A stretch of 64,000 nt of DNA. Origin: Sulfitobacter albidus. GTDB lineage: Bacteria; Pseudomonadota; Alphaproteobacteria; Rhodobacterales; Rhodobacteraceae. The position numbers and the translations under genes are program-made. Within the stretch, counting starts at the first letter, position 1; each line of letters starts with the position of its first letter. Of the stretch, positions 8,419 through 17,770 are shown one piece after another. Under the pieces are notes generated by a model. That model did no database searches. It was not told the DNA's origin and worked only from the letters and a program-made list of their open reading frames with translations. Location: the NCBI RefSeq assembly GCF_018200035.1, contig NZ_CP073584.1, positions 9,623 through 73,622 on the forward strand. Direction: 5' to 3'.

Positions 8419-10937
8419 TCCCCTATGAGCATCGTGTAGTCGAAGCCTTCACTCTCGGAGCGTAGTTCCCAACGAAACCGAGGTAAGGCATCGCCATCTT
8501 CGAGACCTGGCGGTGCTTTCAGGACCGAACGATTTAGGAAATTTCCTAATATAGCACTCTCATGGGGCTTAAGATCACCGAGGACGGCCGCGATTTTATC
8601 CCAATCCTCAAAGAAGTATTCTGCCAGCAAGGGAATAACTTTGTGACGCATGACTTGGTCAACGTCAGCAAGTGAGTTGCACCCAGTAAAGTAAGCATGC
8701 CCAATCTGATGCTCTCGGTCGTAAAGATATTCGATCCGCTCATTAATCGTCGTGAGAAGACGTGGCAGGTCGATGCCACATTTCTCAATGGAGCCATCAA
8801 GAACGGATGGATCAGGCATCATTTCCCGAAAAGTAAACCGCCGCCGTAGGGCGGTGTCCAGCAAAGCAATTGATCGGTCCGCGGTATTCATGGTTCCGAG
8901 AATATGCAAGTTTGATGGAACCCCAAACTCATCTCCTGAATACGGAAGGCGTACCGTTAGGGCATTGGTCTGGCCAAGCCGCTTGTCCGGTTCAAGGAGA
9001 GTGATGAGTTCGCCAAACACTTTAGAGATGTTCGCTCTGTTGATCTCGTCAATGATGAGAACGAAAGGCTCTGGGTCGGCGGGCCCGTCGGTGCTTCCGC
9101 TGTTCATGTAACGCTCCAGTGCAGGAACGTTCAGTTCACTATCATACATCGCGTAGATGGATTTCATGGAGAAACGGCGCGTGTAAATTTCGTTCACTGC
9201 TACACCTTCGCGGTCTACCCATAACCATCTTACAGCACGCCGATGGGCGTAGCCGCCGTCGGGTCTCGGGTGGAATTCATAGTCCCCAACAAATTCTCCT
9301 ATCGCTCGAAACATGCCATTGCCCTTTGAAACAATAACGATGTCGCCTTGGTTTACCCAGTTACGAAAGATGAAGGGCATCTGGACTGGGCCAGATCGAG
9401 CATCAGCGTTGGCGTTTTCGTCATTTTCAGCTTTGTACGCCTCAATAATCGCAGCCCTGTCGCTATATTTTTCGTCACTCCAGTCGATATCGTCGAAGCC
9501 AAGGAGCGCATAACCACCCTCAATTGCTTCTTCGAACAAGTGTGCGTCTTCAGGGTTTTTAGCTTCGCCGATCGACATCTTGAAGACCTGCCGTCCAGCG
9601 ATGCTGATCGCATTGCTGCCCACTGAATGCCCTTTGCTAGTATTAGCGCGTTTAGCGATGCGCCTAAAAATTCCAGGTACCGTTTCCAACCGAAACCCTG
9701 AAGACGCTGCTTCATCATCGTCTTCAGACCCGGTCATAGGCTGCCGGCCTTCGACGAATTCTTCGTAGGCCATTGATTGGTGGAAGGTAACAAATTCGAT
9801 GCGCCCTGCAGCCAAAAGATCTTGGTAACTCAACATGAGCTCGGCTCGATCGTCTGGAACTGTTTCCCCACAAAGCCGCACAGCTTCGGCTGCGGTTGTG
9901 AAGGTTTTCCCAGTGCCTGGTGGGCCGTACAAAATGAGGTTCATGGTATGGGGGTCCATTTTCGTTTTGGGCATCATGTTATCGATGTTTGCTTCGGTTG
10001 ATCCGACATTGGCGCCACCTCGAGAGGGAACACCAATCGCCTTTGCAATTTCAGGATCGAGTTCGTAACGAACAAGCTTATTTCCTCCGTAGGTGAGGTA
10101 ATTAACTGTGCCGCCGGAGATTGCCTTGATACGTGCCGCGAGGCCTTCGAGCAAAACTGCTCGTGCAACTTCCTGAATATCTTCTGTCTTTATTGCGTCA
10201 TCCGCAGTGTTCTTCGCGCCCTTTGGTTTGATATAAAAGGCGGATATTCCACTGGTACGGTTGTGGTTCTTTACGGGCTGATAAGGGCTTCCCTCAGCGT
10301 CGAACAGAACAAATGGGCGACCATTTCTGGAATCGGGTTGGTCGCGGATGTCAAAACGGAATACTGTAGCTGAACTTTGATCAGCTCCAATTCGTTCCGG
10401 TATTGGAAGTTGCGACAGGTCCTGAAATATTCGTCCTCCAAGTGCTTGGCAGATATTAGGCCATGCTTCTTTGAGCCCCAGAGCCCCGTTTACATCGCGA
10501 ACAAGAACGTCAACCTCTGCATTCCCTTCCTCGCGCGCTGGCTCAATATAGTGCTCAATAACATACTGTCTGATGCGATCCGCATCTTCGGCCGCACCTG
10601 GAGGATCGCCTGCCAAGAAGCGCCCATACTGGCCTAGCCAACTTCCCCAGTTTGAAAGCCTGTTATGGGGCTTTTCAGAATCCGGCATCAAGATGCGATA
10701 AACTTGTCCGCCGTTGCGGGCGTCTTCACTCATTTTTTTGAGCCGTTCACGCAGACCAATTAACCTGTCCGCTTCCCAAGCTTCTTGGAGGTCCTTGTAT
10801 GGCATACCTAGGGAAGAGAGGTTTTGTTCAATGGTACGGACGGCATAGGTGCGCGAATTGCGCCCTGACGCAGTAAGCGCTCCACCTTGCTCAAGCCACT
10901 CTTTGAAATTGCTTTCATTTTCCATGGTGTCTGTCAA
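8415..10937 (-). CDS. mcrB: McrB-like AAA+ motor with an EVE-like insert
   Basis: 840 aa from the TTG at 10937 (836 from the ATG at 10925; both possible, with no strong ribosome site). AAA+ motifs: Walker A YGPPGTGKTFTT near residue 335, Walker B FVLIIDEINRANISKVFGE near 622, sensor/arginine region NTADRSIALLDTALRRRF near 675. Between Walker A and B is a ~190-residue insert (about 430-620) with NWVNQGDIVIVSKGNGMFR and IGEFVGDYEF, resembling EVE-type modified-base readers. The N-terminal 300 residues are probably a target-recognition or oligomerisation region. McrB translocates DNA after recognising modified bases and activates McrC. Confidence 0.88.
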   Translation of the reverse strand: MTDTMENESNFKEWLEQGGALTASGRNSRTYAVRTIEQNLSSLGMPYKDLQEAWEADRLIGLRERLKKMSEDARNGGQVYRILMPDSEKPHNRLSNWGSWLGQYGRFLAGDPPGAAEDADRIRQYVIEHYIEPAREEGNAEVDVLVRDVNGALGLKEAWPNICQALGGRIFQDLSQLPIPERIGADQSSATVFRFDIRDQPDSRNGRPFVLFDAEGSPYQPVKNHNRTSGISAFYIKPKGAKNTADDAIKTEDIQEVARAVLLEGLAARIKAISGGTVNYLTYGGNKLVRYELDPEIAKAIGVPSRGGANVGSTEANIDNMMPKTKMDPHTMNLILYGPPGTGKTFTTAAEAVRLCGETVPDDRAELMLSYQDLLAAGRIEFVTFHQSMAYEEFVEGRQPMTGSEDDDEAASSGFRLETVPGIFRRIAKRANTSKGHSVGSNAISIAGRQVFKMSIGEAKNPEDAHLFEEAIEGGYALLGFDDIDWSDEKYSDRAAIIEAYKAENDENANADARSGPVQMPFIFRNWVNQGDIVIVSKGNGMFRAIGEFVGDYEFHPRPDGGYAHRRAVRWLWVDREGVAVNEIYTRRFSMKSIYAMYDSELNVPALERYMNSGSTDGPADPEPFVLIIDEINRANISKVFGELITLLEPDKRLGQTNALTVRLPYSGDEFGVPSNLHILGTMNTADRSIALLDTALRRRFTFREMMPDPSVLDGSIEKCGIDLPRLLTTINERIEYLYDREHQIGHAYFTGCNSLADVDQVMRHKVIPLLAEYFFEDWDKIAAVLGDLKPHESAILGNFLNRSVLKAPPGLEDGDALPRFRWELRSESEGFDYTMLIGE

Positions 10938-11008
10938 ATATCCGATCTCAAAATAAGCTTTTTCGCACGTTCTTCGTGCTCCAAGTTGTCCCTAACAATA
11001 AGTGACAT
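10934..11008 (-). CDS. Tiny 24-codon ORF bridging the AddA-like gene and mcrB
   Basis: The ATG (11008-11006) overlaps the stop of the AddA-like gene. The TGA (10936-10934) overlaps the TTG start of mcrB, so the tiny frame fills the 70-base spacer exactly. The peptide begins MSLIVRDNLEHEERAKK and is charged, with no recognised domain. It may simply carry ribosomes to mcrB (translational coupling), or the overlaps may be chance. Confidence 0.3.
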   Translation of the reverse strand: MSLIVRDNLEHEERAKKLILRSDI

Positions 11009-14000
11009 CACGCAAATTCCTTTTTATCAACCGAACAAAACGACAGTCTGCCTTCGTCGATCCAGTTTATTGCCAAGCTTCGAACAGGCTTATCGGGTCG
11101 CGTGAGCGCCATGAGTTGCGCATAGCTTCTAAGCTGCGGAAGGTAGGTGTGAAACCTTGCCTCAGGATCAGGGCAGGGGCCTGATTTATGATCTAGAATG
11201 AGGAAGCCATCGGGGCCCTCTGCAAGGCAATCGATGATCGCGTTGGTTTGTGAGCCGTCCGGTCTGATCTCTTGCACGGGCAGTTCAAAGTGGAGCTGAT
11301 CATAACCTTCTGCGGCGAGTCTGTCTCGCAATAATTCAGCCTGCACGGCGATCTCATCTATGACTTTTGGCGCAAGACCTGTCGCTGCAATGAGTTGCTC
11401 CGAAAGGTTGGGCTGATTGGTCAAGACGCGGAATGCCAAGTGCAGGACGGTGCCGCGATCCGCCGCCGATGCAAATACCGCACCTGATGTATCAATCGCT
11501 GCTCCAAGTTCCACGGTGTTAATTGCTGTTGGCGTTTGAGAGGTGGCTGGTTCCTGCGTCGAGGGGCTTTGTCGCCAGGGCGTATGCGACGCATCCACAT
11601 TTTGACGTGGTGCGCCAAAGCGAGGATAGCCTATTAAGACACCTTTCGGCTCAACTTCGGGCCCGTCCGATGCGCCATCAGTGACATTTGCCGCAAAATT
11701 TTCTCCGCAAACCTCCAAGAAGCCAGCGCCGGTTTGAAGGCCACCGCGATCCCTAAGCAGATCAACCATTCGCTCGGCCTTGTCTCTCGCTTTAGTTTTT
11801 TCTCGTGGCAGGACCAAAATCAACCGGTCGCGTGCGCGCGTAAGAGCGACATAGAGTTCTCGCGCAGCCTCCTGTTCGTCTTGTTCTTGATGGGCCTGCG
11901 CAAAAACAGCCTGTGTTTCGGGCGCATCAAATTTTGGCAGATATCCAAGGTTGGCATGGCTCAAGACATTGCCCAAGTCTTCAAAGCCGTCAAATTCGGC
12001 GCTGAGTGTTCCCGGCCGCTCGGCAAATGTTTGATCCAGACCAGCGACAATTGTAATTGGCCATTCCCGCCCTTTTGCGGAGTGCCAAGTTGAAATCTCA
12101 ATACCCGAAGAGGACCAACCATCGGGGTCGGGATGCTTGTCCCATGCCTTATCTGTCTGGGCGATAATCCAGCCAAGGAAGATTTGCATTCCATATCCAT
12201 GAAAACCGGCAGCACTGCGCAGGTCTGTGGCAAGGCCGTCAAAGTTTTGCGCTTCGGCTTCCAGCCGCGCCAAGTCGGCAAGCGCTTGAGCGGGGCCGTC
12301 GATGCCTGCCGCCCATTCACGCAAGTTGGTGGACCGAAGCATCTCGGTAACCGTGTCGAAGACAGGGCGTCGCTGCTCTGCTTCATGCAGCGCTGCCAGA
12401 GGTTCGAGCGCTGTATGCGTGTCCAGAACGCGGTCGACTGCGTTGCGCAGGGCGTCCTCAATGGGCATGCGCGGTGGACCTAGCGTCAACCAAGTCAGAG
12501 CGGCCAATCGGTCACTTGGATCAGCAATATAAGTCAAAGCAGCGCGCGCGACCCGCATTGCAAGCGATCCAAGCCAGCCTGACTGCTGTAAGCGCACGGG
12601 GAGACCATGGGCCTCAATAGCAGCCGCAACTGCTTCGCATTTTGATCCAGTGTAGCAAAGCACCGCAATATCCGAGGCTTTTGCGGGACGCATGGCCTTG
12701 GTGACCTTGTCATATATTTGGGTGCCGTCTACTAACATTCGTGCGACGCGATCGGCGACGCAGCCAGCCGTAGTATCGCTTCTGCCTCCGGGTAGGTTGA
12801 TGACCTCGAGTGCTGGAACACCCGTTTCTTCACGAACAGGGGCCAGTGCATTGTATCCTTGCGGAAACAAGACAGGTCCTAGTGTATTCACAAACCCCAT
12901 AATGCGGGGATCGGACCGCCAGTTGCGGTCAAGTGGGGTGACAGCTGAGGCATGGGAATCTTGTAGAGCTTGGGTCAGCCGCGCGTCAGCACCCTGAAAT
13001 CCCATGATCGATTGCTTCGTGTCACCAACGATCAATGCGCGTTTGGCACCCTGCGCCAACTGCCAAAGCAGCGCGAATTGCACAGGGTTTGTGTCCTGGA
13101 ATTCATCAATGACAACGCAGTCAATCTCCCCCAACACAGCCGTAAGGATATCTGGCTGGGTGCGTAGCAACGTTTCGGTTTCGACGATCATATCGGCGTA
13201 GTCGACTAGGCCGGCTTTGCGTTTTGCGAGTTGATAAGCCTCTAAAACTTCTTGCGCTCCAGTAACGAGTGCGGTCACTTTGGCGCAAGCGTCTGCCAAA
13301 GGCCCAGGGTGGCGCAGTAACTCATCGGCACTGACCGTGACCGCCTCGGCTAGTTCATCATACCCTTCGGGTGTGGGAGACCCCCGCATAGATTTGCGCA
13401 GTCCACGGAGTTTCTGCCAAAGTGCCCAGTCTGTCTCAAGCGTTTCGTCTTGGGCAGCTTTACGCAGATTTTGATGGTCGCTAATGAAAGCTTTTTTGGC
13501 CGTCGCATTGCACTCAAGTATTGTTCCGAGAGACTCTGGAAACATATCTAACAAGGCAACAACGGTTCTGCGTAGCGCTGCGCTTAAGGCCGCGCCATCT
13601 GGGTCGCAGGGCCCGTAACCTTTCTTCAAAGCCGCTACTGCGGGAGCCAGAATCCCTGGCTCAGACCCTCGATCACCCAAACCTCGGATGAGGTCGACCG
13701 TTCTCAGCACATCACTTCGAAATGCGTCCTCTGCGCTTGCCCCTGTTAAAAAGTTCCAGCGGTAGCCAAAGCGCGCAAGATTCTCCATCAGTGGGCGCAG
13801 GCCTACGCATTTTGCCAATTCCATTCGGATCAGCAGGTCGCGCTCGGGTTCGCTTAGCAACCGGTTCCCAGGAGACCTACCTGCAGCAAATGCGTGTTCC
13901 GTGAGCAACCGCTGGCCAAGGGCATGAATGGTGCCAACATAGGCGTGGTCAATTTCCAACGCATCGGAAATACGGTCGCGCTTCATTAACTCTGCCTGCA

Positions 14001-14160
14001 CACGACCCCGCAACTCAGATGCCGCGGCTTCCGTGAAAGTCACTGCGAGAATGCGCCCTGGTGCGACGTTGCCGTCTTGAACCCAATCAGCAAGGGTCTT
14101 CTGGATGTGATAGGTTTTGCCAGCTCCGGCACCTGCGGGAACGATTGAAAGTTGGGTCAC
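11008..14160 (-). CDS. AddA/UvrD-like helicase-nuclease
   Basis: 1050 aa, GTG start at 14160 with a strong ribosome site (GGAGGACC) inside the end of the upstream gene; GTGA overlap. Superfamily 1 helicase motifs: Walker A PAGAGAGKTYHIQ (residues 8-20), motif II VVIDEFQDTNPVQ near 347, motif VI YVALTRARDRLIL near 775. The C-terminal PD-(D/E)XK nuclease shows GFLILDHKSGP near 985. It resembles AddA of double-strand-break repair but is plasmid-borne, pairs with a diverged AddB-like partner and precedes mcrBC, which suggests a defence role (inference) of cutting or resecting foreign DNA. RecB-type or defence-specific UvrD families are alternatives. Confidence 0.85.
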   Translation of the reverse strand: MTQLSIVPAGAGAGKTYHIQKTLADWVQDGNVAPGRILAVTFTEAAASELRGRVQAELMKRDRISDALEIDHAYVGTIHALGQRLLTEHAFAAGRSPGNRLLSEPERDLLIRMELAKCVGLRPLMENLARFGYRWNFLTGASAEDAFRSDVLRTVDLIRGLGDRGSEPGILAPAVAALKKGYGPCDPDGAALSAALRRTVVALLDMFPESLGTILECNATAKKAFISDHQNLRKAAQDETLETDWALWQKLRGLRKSMRGSPTPEGYDELAEAVTVSADELLRHPGPLADACAKVTALVTGAQEVLEAYQLAKRKAGLVDYADMIVETETLLRTQPDILTAVLGEIDCVVIDEFQDTNPVQFALLWQLAQGAKRALIVGDTKQSIMGFQGADARLTQALQDSHASAVTPLDRNWRSDPRIMGFVNTLGPVLFPQGYNALAPVREETGVPALEVINLPGGRSDTTAGCVADRVARMLVDGTQIYDKVTKAMRPAKASDIAVLCYTGSKCEAVAAAIEAHGLPVRLQQSGWLGSLAMRVARAALTYIADPSDRLAALTWLTLGPPRMPIEDALRNAVDRVLDTHTALEPLAALHEAEQRRPVFDTVTEMLRSTNLREWAAGIDGPAQALADLARLEAEAQNFDGLATDLRSAAGFHGYGMQIFLGWIIAQTDKAWDKHPDPDGWSSSGIEISTWHSAKGREWPITIVAGLDQTFAERPGTLSAEFDGFEDLGNVLSHANLGYLPKFDAPETQAVFAQAHQEQDEQEAARELYVALTRARDRLILVLPREKTKARDKAERMVDLLRDRGGLQTGAGFLEVCGENFAANVTDGASDGPEVEPKGVLIGYPRFGAPRQNVDASHTPWRQSPSTQEPATSQTPTAINTVELGAAIDTSGAVFASAADRGTVLHLAFRVLTNQPNLSEQLIAATGLAPKVIDEIAVQAELLRDRLAAEGYDQLHFELPVQEIRPDGSQTNAIIDCLAEGPDGFLILDHKSGPCPDPEARFHTYLPQLRSYAQLMALTRPDKPVRSLAINWIDEGRLSFCSVDKKEFA

Positions 14161-16751
14161 GACTGGTCCTCCTCGTCATTGGAGGTAAGGAAAGCAGACA
14201 CAAACGCATTGTCTTCGAGGGCGTAGGCCGTAATTCCGCGATCTTTTTTCAGCGCTGCGGCATCGTCTTCGTGGTTGAGGCGGATTGTGCCGCCACCGAC
14301 TTCCGCTACAACTTGCGCCAGATGGTCCATCGCTTGTTTGGAAGCGTCAATGGAGGCGTGTTCTACGCGGGGCAGACCTGCGCCGGCCGCATCGGACAGC
14401 ACAGTGCCATCGAGCATCGTGTGATAGGCCGTTACAATATTGGAGCCTTGTGCGACGAGGTCGGTCAAGGGCGTCTGAATTGATGGACGTTCAAGCATGG
14501 CCTGATACAGCGCAACTTGCAGATCCCACCCCTTAGCCATTCGATCCCGGCGGCCGCCTGAGCTGGAGCGTTTGTGATCTATAATCAAGATACGCCCATC
14601 AGGGAGCTTAAGCAGGCAATCTGCATTGCCACGCAGCAAAAGCCCGCCATGGTCGCCTGCAAGACTGATCTCATTGTGCAGCACTTCAGCTTGAGTTTCA
14701 TGAAGAAACACGACCCAATTTGAGGTGACATTATATGCCTCGCGTAGAAGGCTTTGGCGCTCTGTATCCCACGCGTCAGTCGACAGCCAAGCGGCATAGC
14801 GCCGGATTGCATCGTCCACCGCGGCTGGAACCGCATTCGCGATCATCGTTTGGTCTGGCGCTTTAGTGCCTTCAGGAAAGACAACTTCCATCACGTGGTG
14901 AAGCAATGTGCCAAGTGTCATCACATCCAGTGTTTCTGGGCCCCAAGTGCGATCCTTTGCGCCAAGTTCGTCCAGCAACCATGCCAATGGGCTTACGATG
15001 AGCGTCTCGAGCCGTGATGGTGATTGTGGAGCATGGCCTGTTTCGTCGTCCTCACGTAAGCGCAGCAGATCCGAACCAAGATGCAATAGCCCGATCGGAG
15101 GTACACTTGGCTTTCCACCAGACGGAACGGGTAGTGGGGTCTCTGCTGTTACGGGCCACAGGTTTTGAACTTCAGCGTGAATGTCCCGGATGGCCTTTTC
15201 AGAAGACTCAAAGCCCATCATGTGCGCGATAAGAGACAACCCAGTGGAAGGTGCCAGCTTTTCGCCGCCGAGGGTGCAGGCAGGTACTAGAAAAGTTGTC
15301 GCTTCTGAAGCTGCGCAAAGCTGACGCCTGAAAAGCTCAATACCTCGCGCCATTTTTTGCTGGCGTCCGGCAAGGTGCAGTCCCGTATGCTCTCGGATCA
15401 AGGCAATTTCGCTCTCAGTGAAGAATGGATTGCTGGCTGGTGGCCGCGGCCAAGTCCGGCCGGCAAGTCCAAGAACGATCAACTGTCGAACAGGTCGCCA
15501 AGGTAAGGCAGTCTCGGCAAAAAGCGAGACGCCTTCGACGAACCGGTTGTGGCCTGAGGGCTCGCTGGGTTTAGGTGATGCGATTTTGCGCAGAAGTGAC
15601 CAATCGATTTGATCGACTACTGCGGTTCTTATTGCTTGCAGCTTTGGCCAAAGACCGGCTTCCGGAGCGGCTTTAGCGATAGCCGTGAGGCGACCTAAAA
15701 GCTGTTCGGGCGTCGAGCAAGGACGCAATGCGTCGAGCAATTCGCGCGCAGGCCCATCGATCTCCGCTGCGGTTCTCGACCAGCCGTAATCCATCTGCTC
15801 ACGCGCCATGCGCAATCCGGTTTCTTTTGCCCACGGCATAGAGGGCGCGATGTATAGAGAGGCAATCGCTGTGCGGGGAGCTGGACGCTCAAGTAATGCG
15901 AGTAGAAGTGTCATCAGCTCGCCGACGGTGTCCCGCAACGCGGGCTCCATAGGCTTCCCCGAAAGAGGCAATCCGACACGGTCAAATGCTTCCTCTAAAG
16001 CGCGCTGATAGCTGGCATCATCAGGAACGAGAAGACCGACCTGAGCGGGTGTGTCCACAATTCCCGCGTCCAGAAGGCTTTGAACTCTTGCGGCCGCGAA
16101 TTCTGCCTCTTGGCGAGGATCACGCAAGCCGAAAATCTCAATCGTCTCGTCGGGACTAACTTGGGTCGCAGTCTTGCCAAGTCCTGCTTGAATGGCTCCT
16201 AGGGCCCCATTTGCAAAGGTGTCTTGGGAGGTCGCCGAATTGCGCCATGCCAACGCTGCATCATCCGAGACGGGACCGTGGTGCGCTAACAAAGCGTCTG
16301 CCAGTGCAGTTTCGGCAGGATCTGCAAAAGGACATTGCACATAATTGAGTATCGGCAGAGCTTCGAGCGCATCACTTGCGTTGCTGCGTAACACATGGGC
16401 CCAGGTGGACAGCGGTGCGGGAAAGCCATGAAGCTTTCGCCAAAGATCAGTTAACGCAACTAAGTGGGTGCGGGCGCGACCCTCGGGCAGGGTGCTTAAA
16501 TCAATCTCGCTCCAGTCCAGTGTGCGTGTACCCCGCATGACAGCGAGAAGCCCGTCCTCGACCGCAGCTATCGTTTCCGCGGGGGCAGCACTGAAGCTTT
16601 CTGACCAAGGGGCATGGTCCATCGTAAGAAGGTCTTGCAGTGCGAAGGGCTTACCCAATGGTGCAAGATAGACCTCCTTGAGAAGGTCTTCTGTTACGTG
16701 GCGGACAGCACCTGTCACAGGAGAGGCAGTAAGTAATGGATCAATACGCAT
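14157..16751 (-). CDS. AddB-like PD-(D/E)XK nuclease protein
   Basis: 864 aa from the ATG at 16751 (MRIDPLLTASPV); the frame is open to a TTG at 16814 but without a better ribosome site. The C-terminal RecB-type nuclease shows LRGNADCLLKLPDGR then RILIIDHKRSSSGG near residue 720, the D...DxK core. The middle resembles degenerate helicase domains of AddB/RecC (LIVLGLAGRTWPRPP near 430), and no Walker A is seen at the N-terminus. It probably forms a heterodimer with the next gene. First gene of the AddB-AddA-McrB-McrC chain; the 157-base spacer to the divergent gene at 16909 should contain its promoter. Confidence 0.75.
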   Translation of the reverse strand: MRIDPLLTASPVTGAVRHVTEDLLKEVYLAPLGKPFALQDLLTMDHAPWSESFSAAPAETIAAVEDGLLAVMRGTRTLDWSEIDLSTLPEGRARTHLVALTDLWRKLHGFPAPLSTWAHVLRSNASDALEALPILNYVQCPFADPAETALADALLAHHGPVSDDAALAWRNSATSQDTFANGALGAIQAGLGKTATQVSPDETIEIFGLRDPRQEAEFAAARVQSLLDAGIVDTPAQVGLLVPDDASYQRALEEAFDRVGLPLSGKPMEPALRDTVGELMTLLLALLERPAPRTAIASLYIAPSMPWAKETGLRMAREQMDYGWSRTAAEIDGPARELLDALRPCSTPEQLLGRLTAIAKAAPEAGLWPKLQAIRTAVVDQIDWSLLRKIASPKPSEPSGHNRFVEGVSLFAETALPWRPVRQLIVLGLAGRTWPRPPASNPFFTESEIALIREHTGLHLAGRQQKMARGIELFRRQLCAASEATTFLVPACTLGGEKLAPSTGLSLIAHMMGFESSEKAIRDIHAEVQNLWPVTAETPLPVPSGGKPSVPPIGLLHLGSDLLRLREDDETGHAPQSPSRLETLIVSPLAWLLDELGAKDRTWGPETLDVMTLGTLLHHVMEVVFPEGTKAPDQTMIANAVPAAVDDAIRRYAAWLSTDAWDTERQSLLREAYNVTSNWVVFLHETQAEVLHNEISLAGDHGGLLLRGNADCLLKLPDGRILIIDHKRSSSGGRRDRMAKGWDLQVALYQAMLERPSIQTPLTDLVAQGSNIVTAYHTMLDGTVLSDAAGAGLPRVEHASIDASKQAMDHLAQVVAEVGGGTIRLNHEDDAAALKKDRGITAYALEDNAFVSAFLTSNDEEDQS

Positions 16752-16908
16752 AATTGGTCTCAACTCTTCATGGCTTGGTCGTTTTCGTGTCTTAACAACA
16801 AGGTTGAGGCGCAAATTGGAGGGCTATAATACTGAAATTCCCATGTAAATCTTGCGGTATCAATGATGGGAAGGTATCGAATACGCTGTATCGTTGGAAG
16901 GGACTTTG

Positions 16909-17109
16909 GTGAGCGATCTATATATTTATCTAATCATTGCTGCTGCGATTGTGTGGTTTCTTATTCATTTTATTTGGTCATTTAAGTTCTGTCGCTGGTT
17001 GTTTGCTTGGCGCTATGACTCGCCATTTGCGGTTTTTGTTTCCAGAACGGTCTGGGGGTTGGGGTGGGTAATCGTTCCTGTTTGGCTCCTTGCCAGCGTA
17101 GGGTCCTAA
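16909..17109 (+). CDS. Small two-helix membrane protein
   Basis: 66 aa from a GTG at 16909 (VSDLYIYLIIAAAIVWF) with GGAAGGGA seven bases upstream. Two hydrophobic segments, about residues 4-21 and 40-62, separated by a basic stretch (SFKFCRWLFAWRYD). No family recognised. It is the first gene on the plus strand facing away from the AddB operon, and its stop is one base before the next start, so the two form a unit. A membrane partner for the adjacent nuclease-like protein is possible. Confidence 0.6.
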   Translation: MSDLYIYLIIAAAIVWFLIHFIWSFKFCRWLFAWRYDSPFAVFVSRTVWGLGWVIVPVWLLASVGS

Positions 17110-17110
17110 A

Positions 17111-17629
17111 TTGCCAGTTGCTTCAGTAGTTGACTGGTATGGTCCCTATAACTCTTATGATCGCTTGGTCGCGGAAGCCCGTCAGATGGCCACTAATAGA
17201 TGTATCTACATGGGGATTGGTGGGCTAACCAATAGTTTAGAAGTCTTGTATGTCGGCCTATCTACGCGACCCAACACCCGATTTAATAACCATCACGCCT
17301 TACAAGCCCAGAACATCAAACAATTCTACATTGGTGAGATAACAACCTCGGGACTCCCAGGGCGCAGGCGGAAAAAAGTTCCGACTGATTTAGACGCTAC
17401 AGAGCATGCCTTGATCGCATATCTTAGGCCGGAGCTAAATGTCCGCAGAAAGTCGACACTGCCCGAAGACTGTGTGTCTGTATTTTCGAGGTTCTTCGGT
17501 AAGAATAACTGGGAAAAACCCAAGCCGACGCCATACTTTTTTCCGCCCGTGATCGCGTTCAATACTTACTCAGGGGAATGGCATCCCGAGAGAGAGGACA
17601 TCACTGACGCTGCTGATAAAGCGTCTTGA
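17111..17629 (+). CDS. GIY-YIG-like nuclease domain protein
   Basis: 172 aa from a TTG directly after the preceding stop; the first in-frame ATG (codon 26, MATNRCIYMG) would cut into the domain. The pattern RCIYMGIGG...LEVLYVGLSTRPNTRFNNH (residues 31-60) matches the GIY...YVG...R...H core of GIY-YIG nucleases, and DATEHALIAYLRPELN (about 95-110) supplies the expected glutamate. The first motif is IYM rather than GIY, so activity is uncertain. Probably co-transcribed with the small membrane protein. Together they might be an accessory or defence module beside viperin. Confidence 0.6.
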   Translation: MPVASVVDWYGPYNSYDRLVAEARQMATNRCIYMGIGGLTNSLEVLYVGLSTRPNTRFNNHHALQAQNIKQFYIGEITTSGLPGRRRKKVPTDLDATEHALIAYLRPELNVRRKSTLPEDCVSVFSRFFGKNNWEKPKPTPYFFPPVIAFNTYSGEWHPEREDITDAADKAS

Positions 17630-17770
17630 AGTCACATGCTGCATCAGTGACATTTAACAAATCTCTAAACTGAACAACACTTTACAAGCTGGCCCAGAAT
17701 TGACAGCCGGGCAATGCCCTACACATTGCCTGATTCTTTTGACGGGCTGAATATGACCGGAGACCCAAAA

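Noticed and set aside
7117..14160. Idea that the McrBC and helicase genes form a known Gabija- or Zorya-type system
   Set aside because: The gene content (McrB with AAA+/insert, McrC PD-(D/E)XK, AddA-like and AddB-like) does not match the OLD-type nuclease of Gabija or the ZorAB motor proteins.
16752..16814. TTG-initiated extension of the AddB-like gene
   Set aside because: No ribosome site before the TTG at 16814, and the ATG at 16751 gives a natural start.
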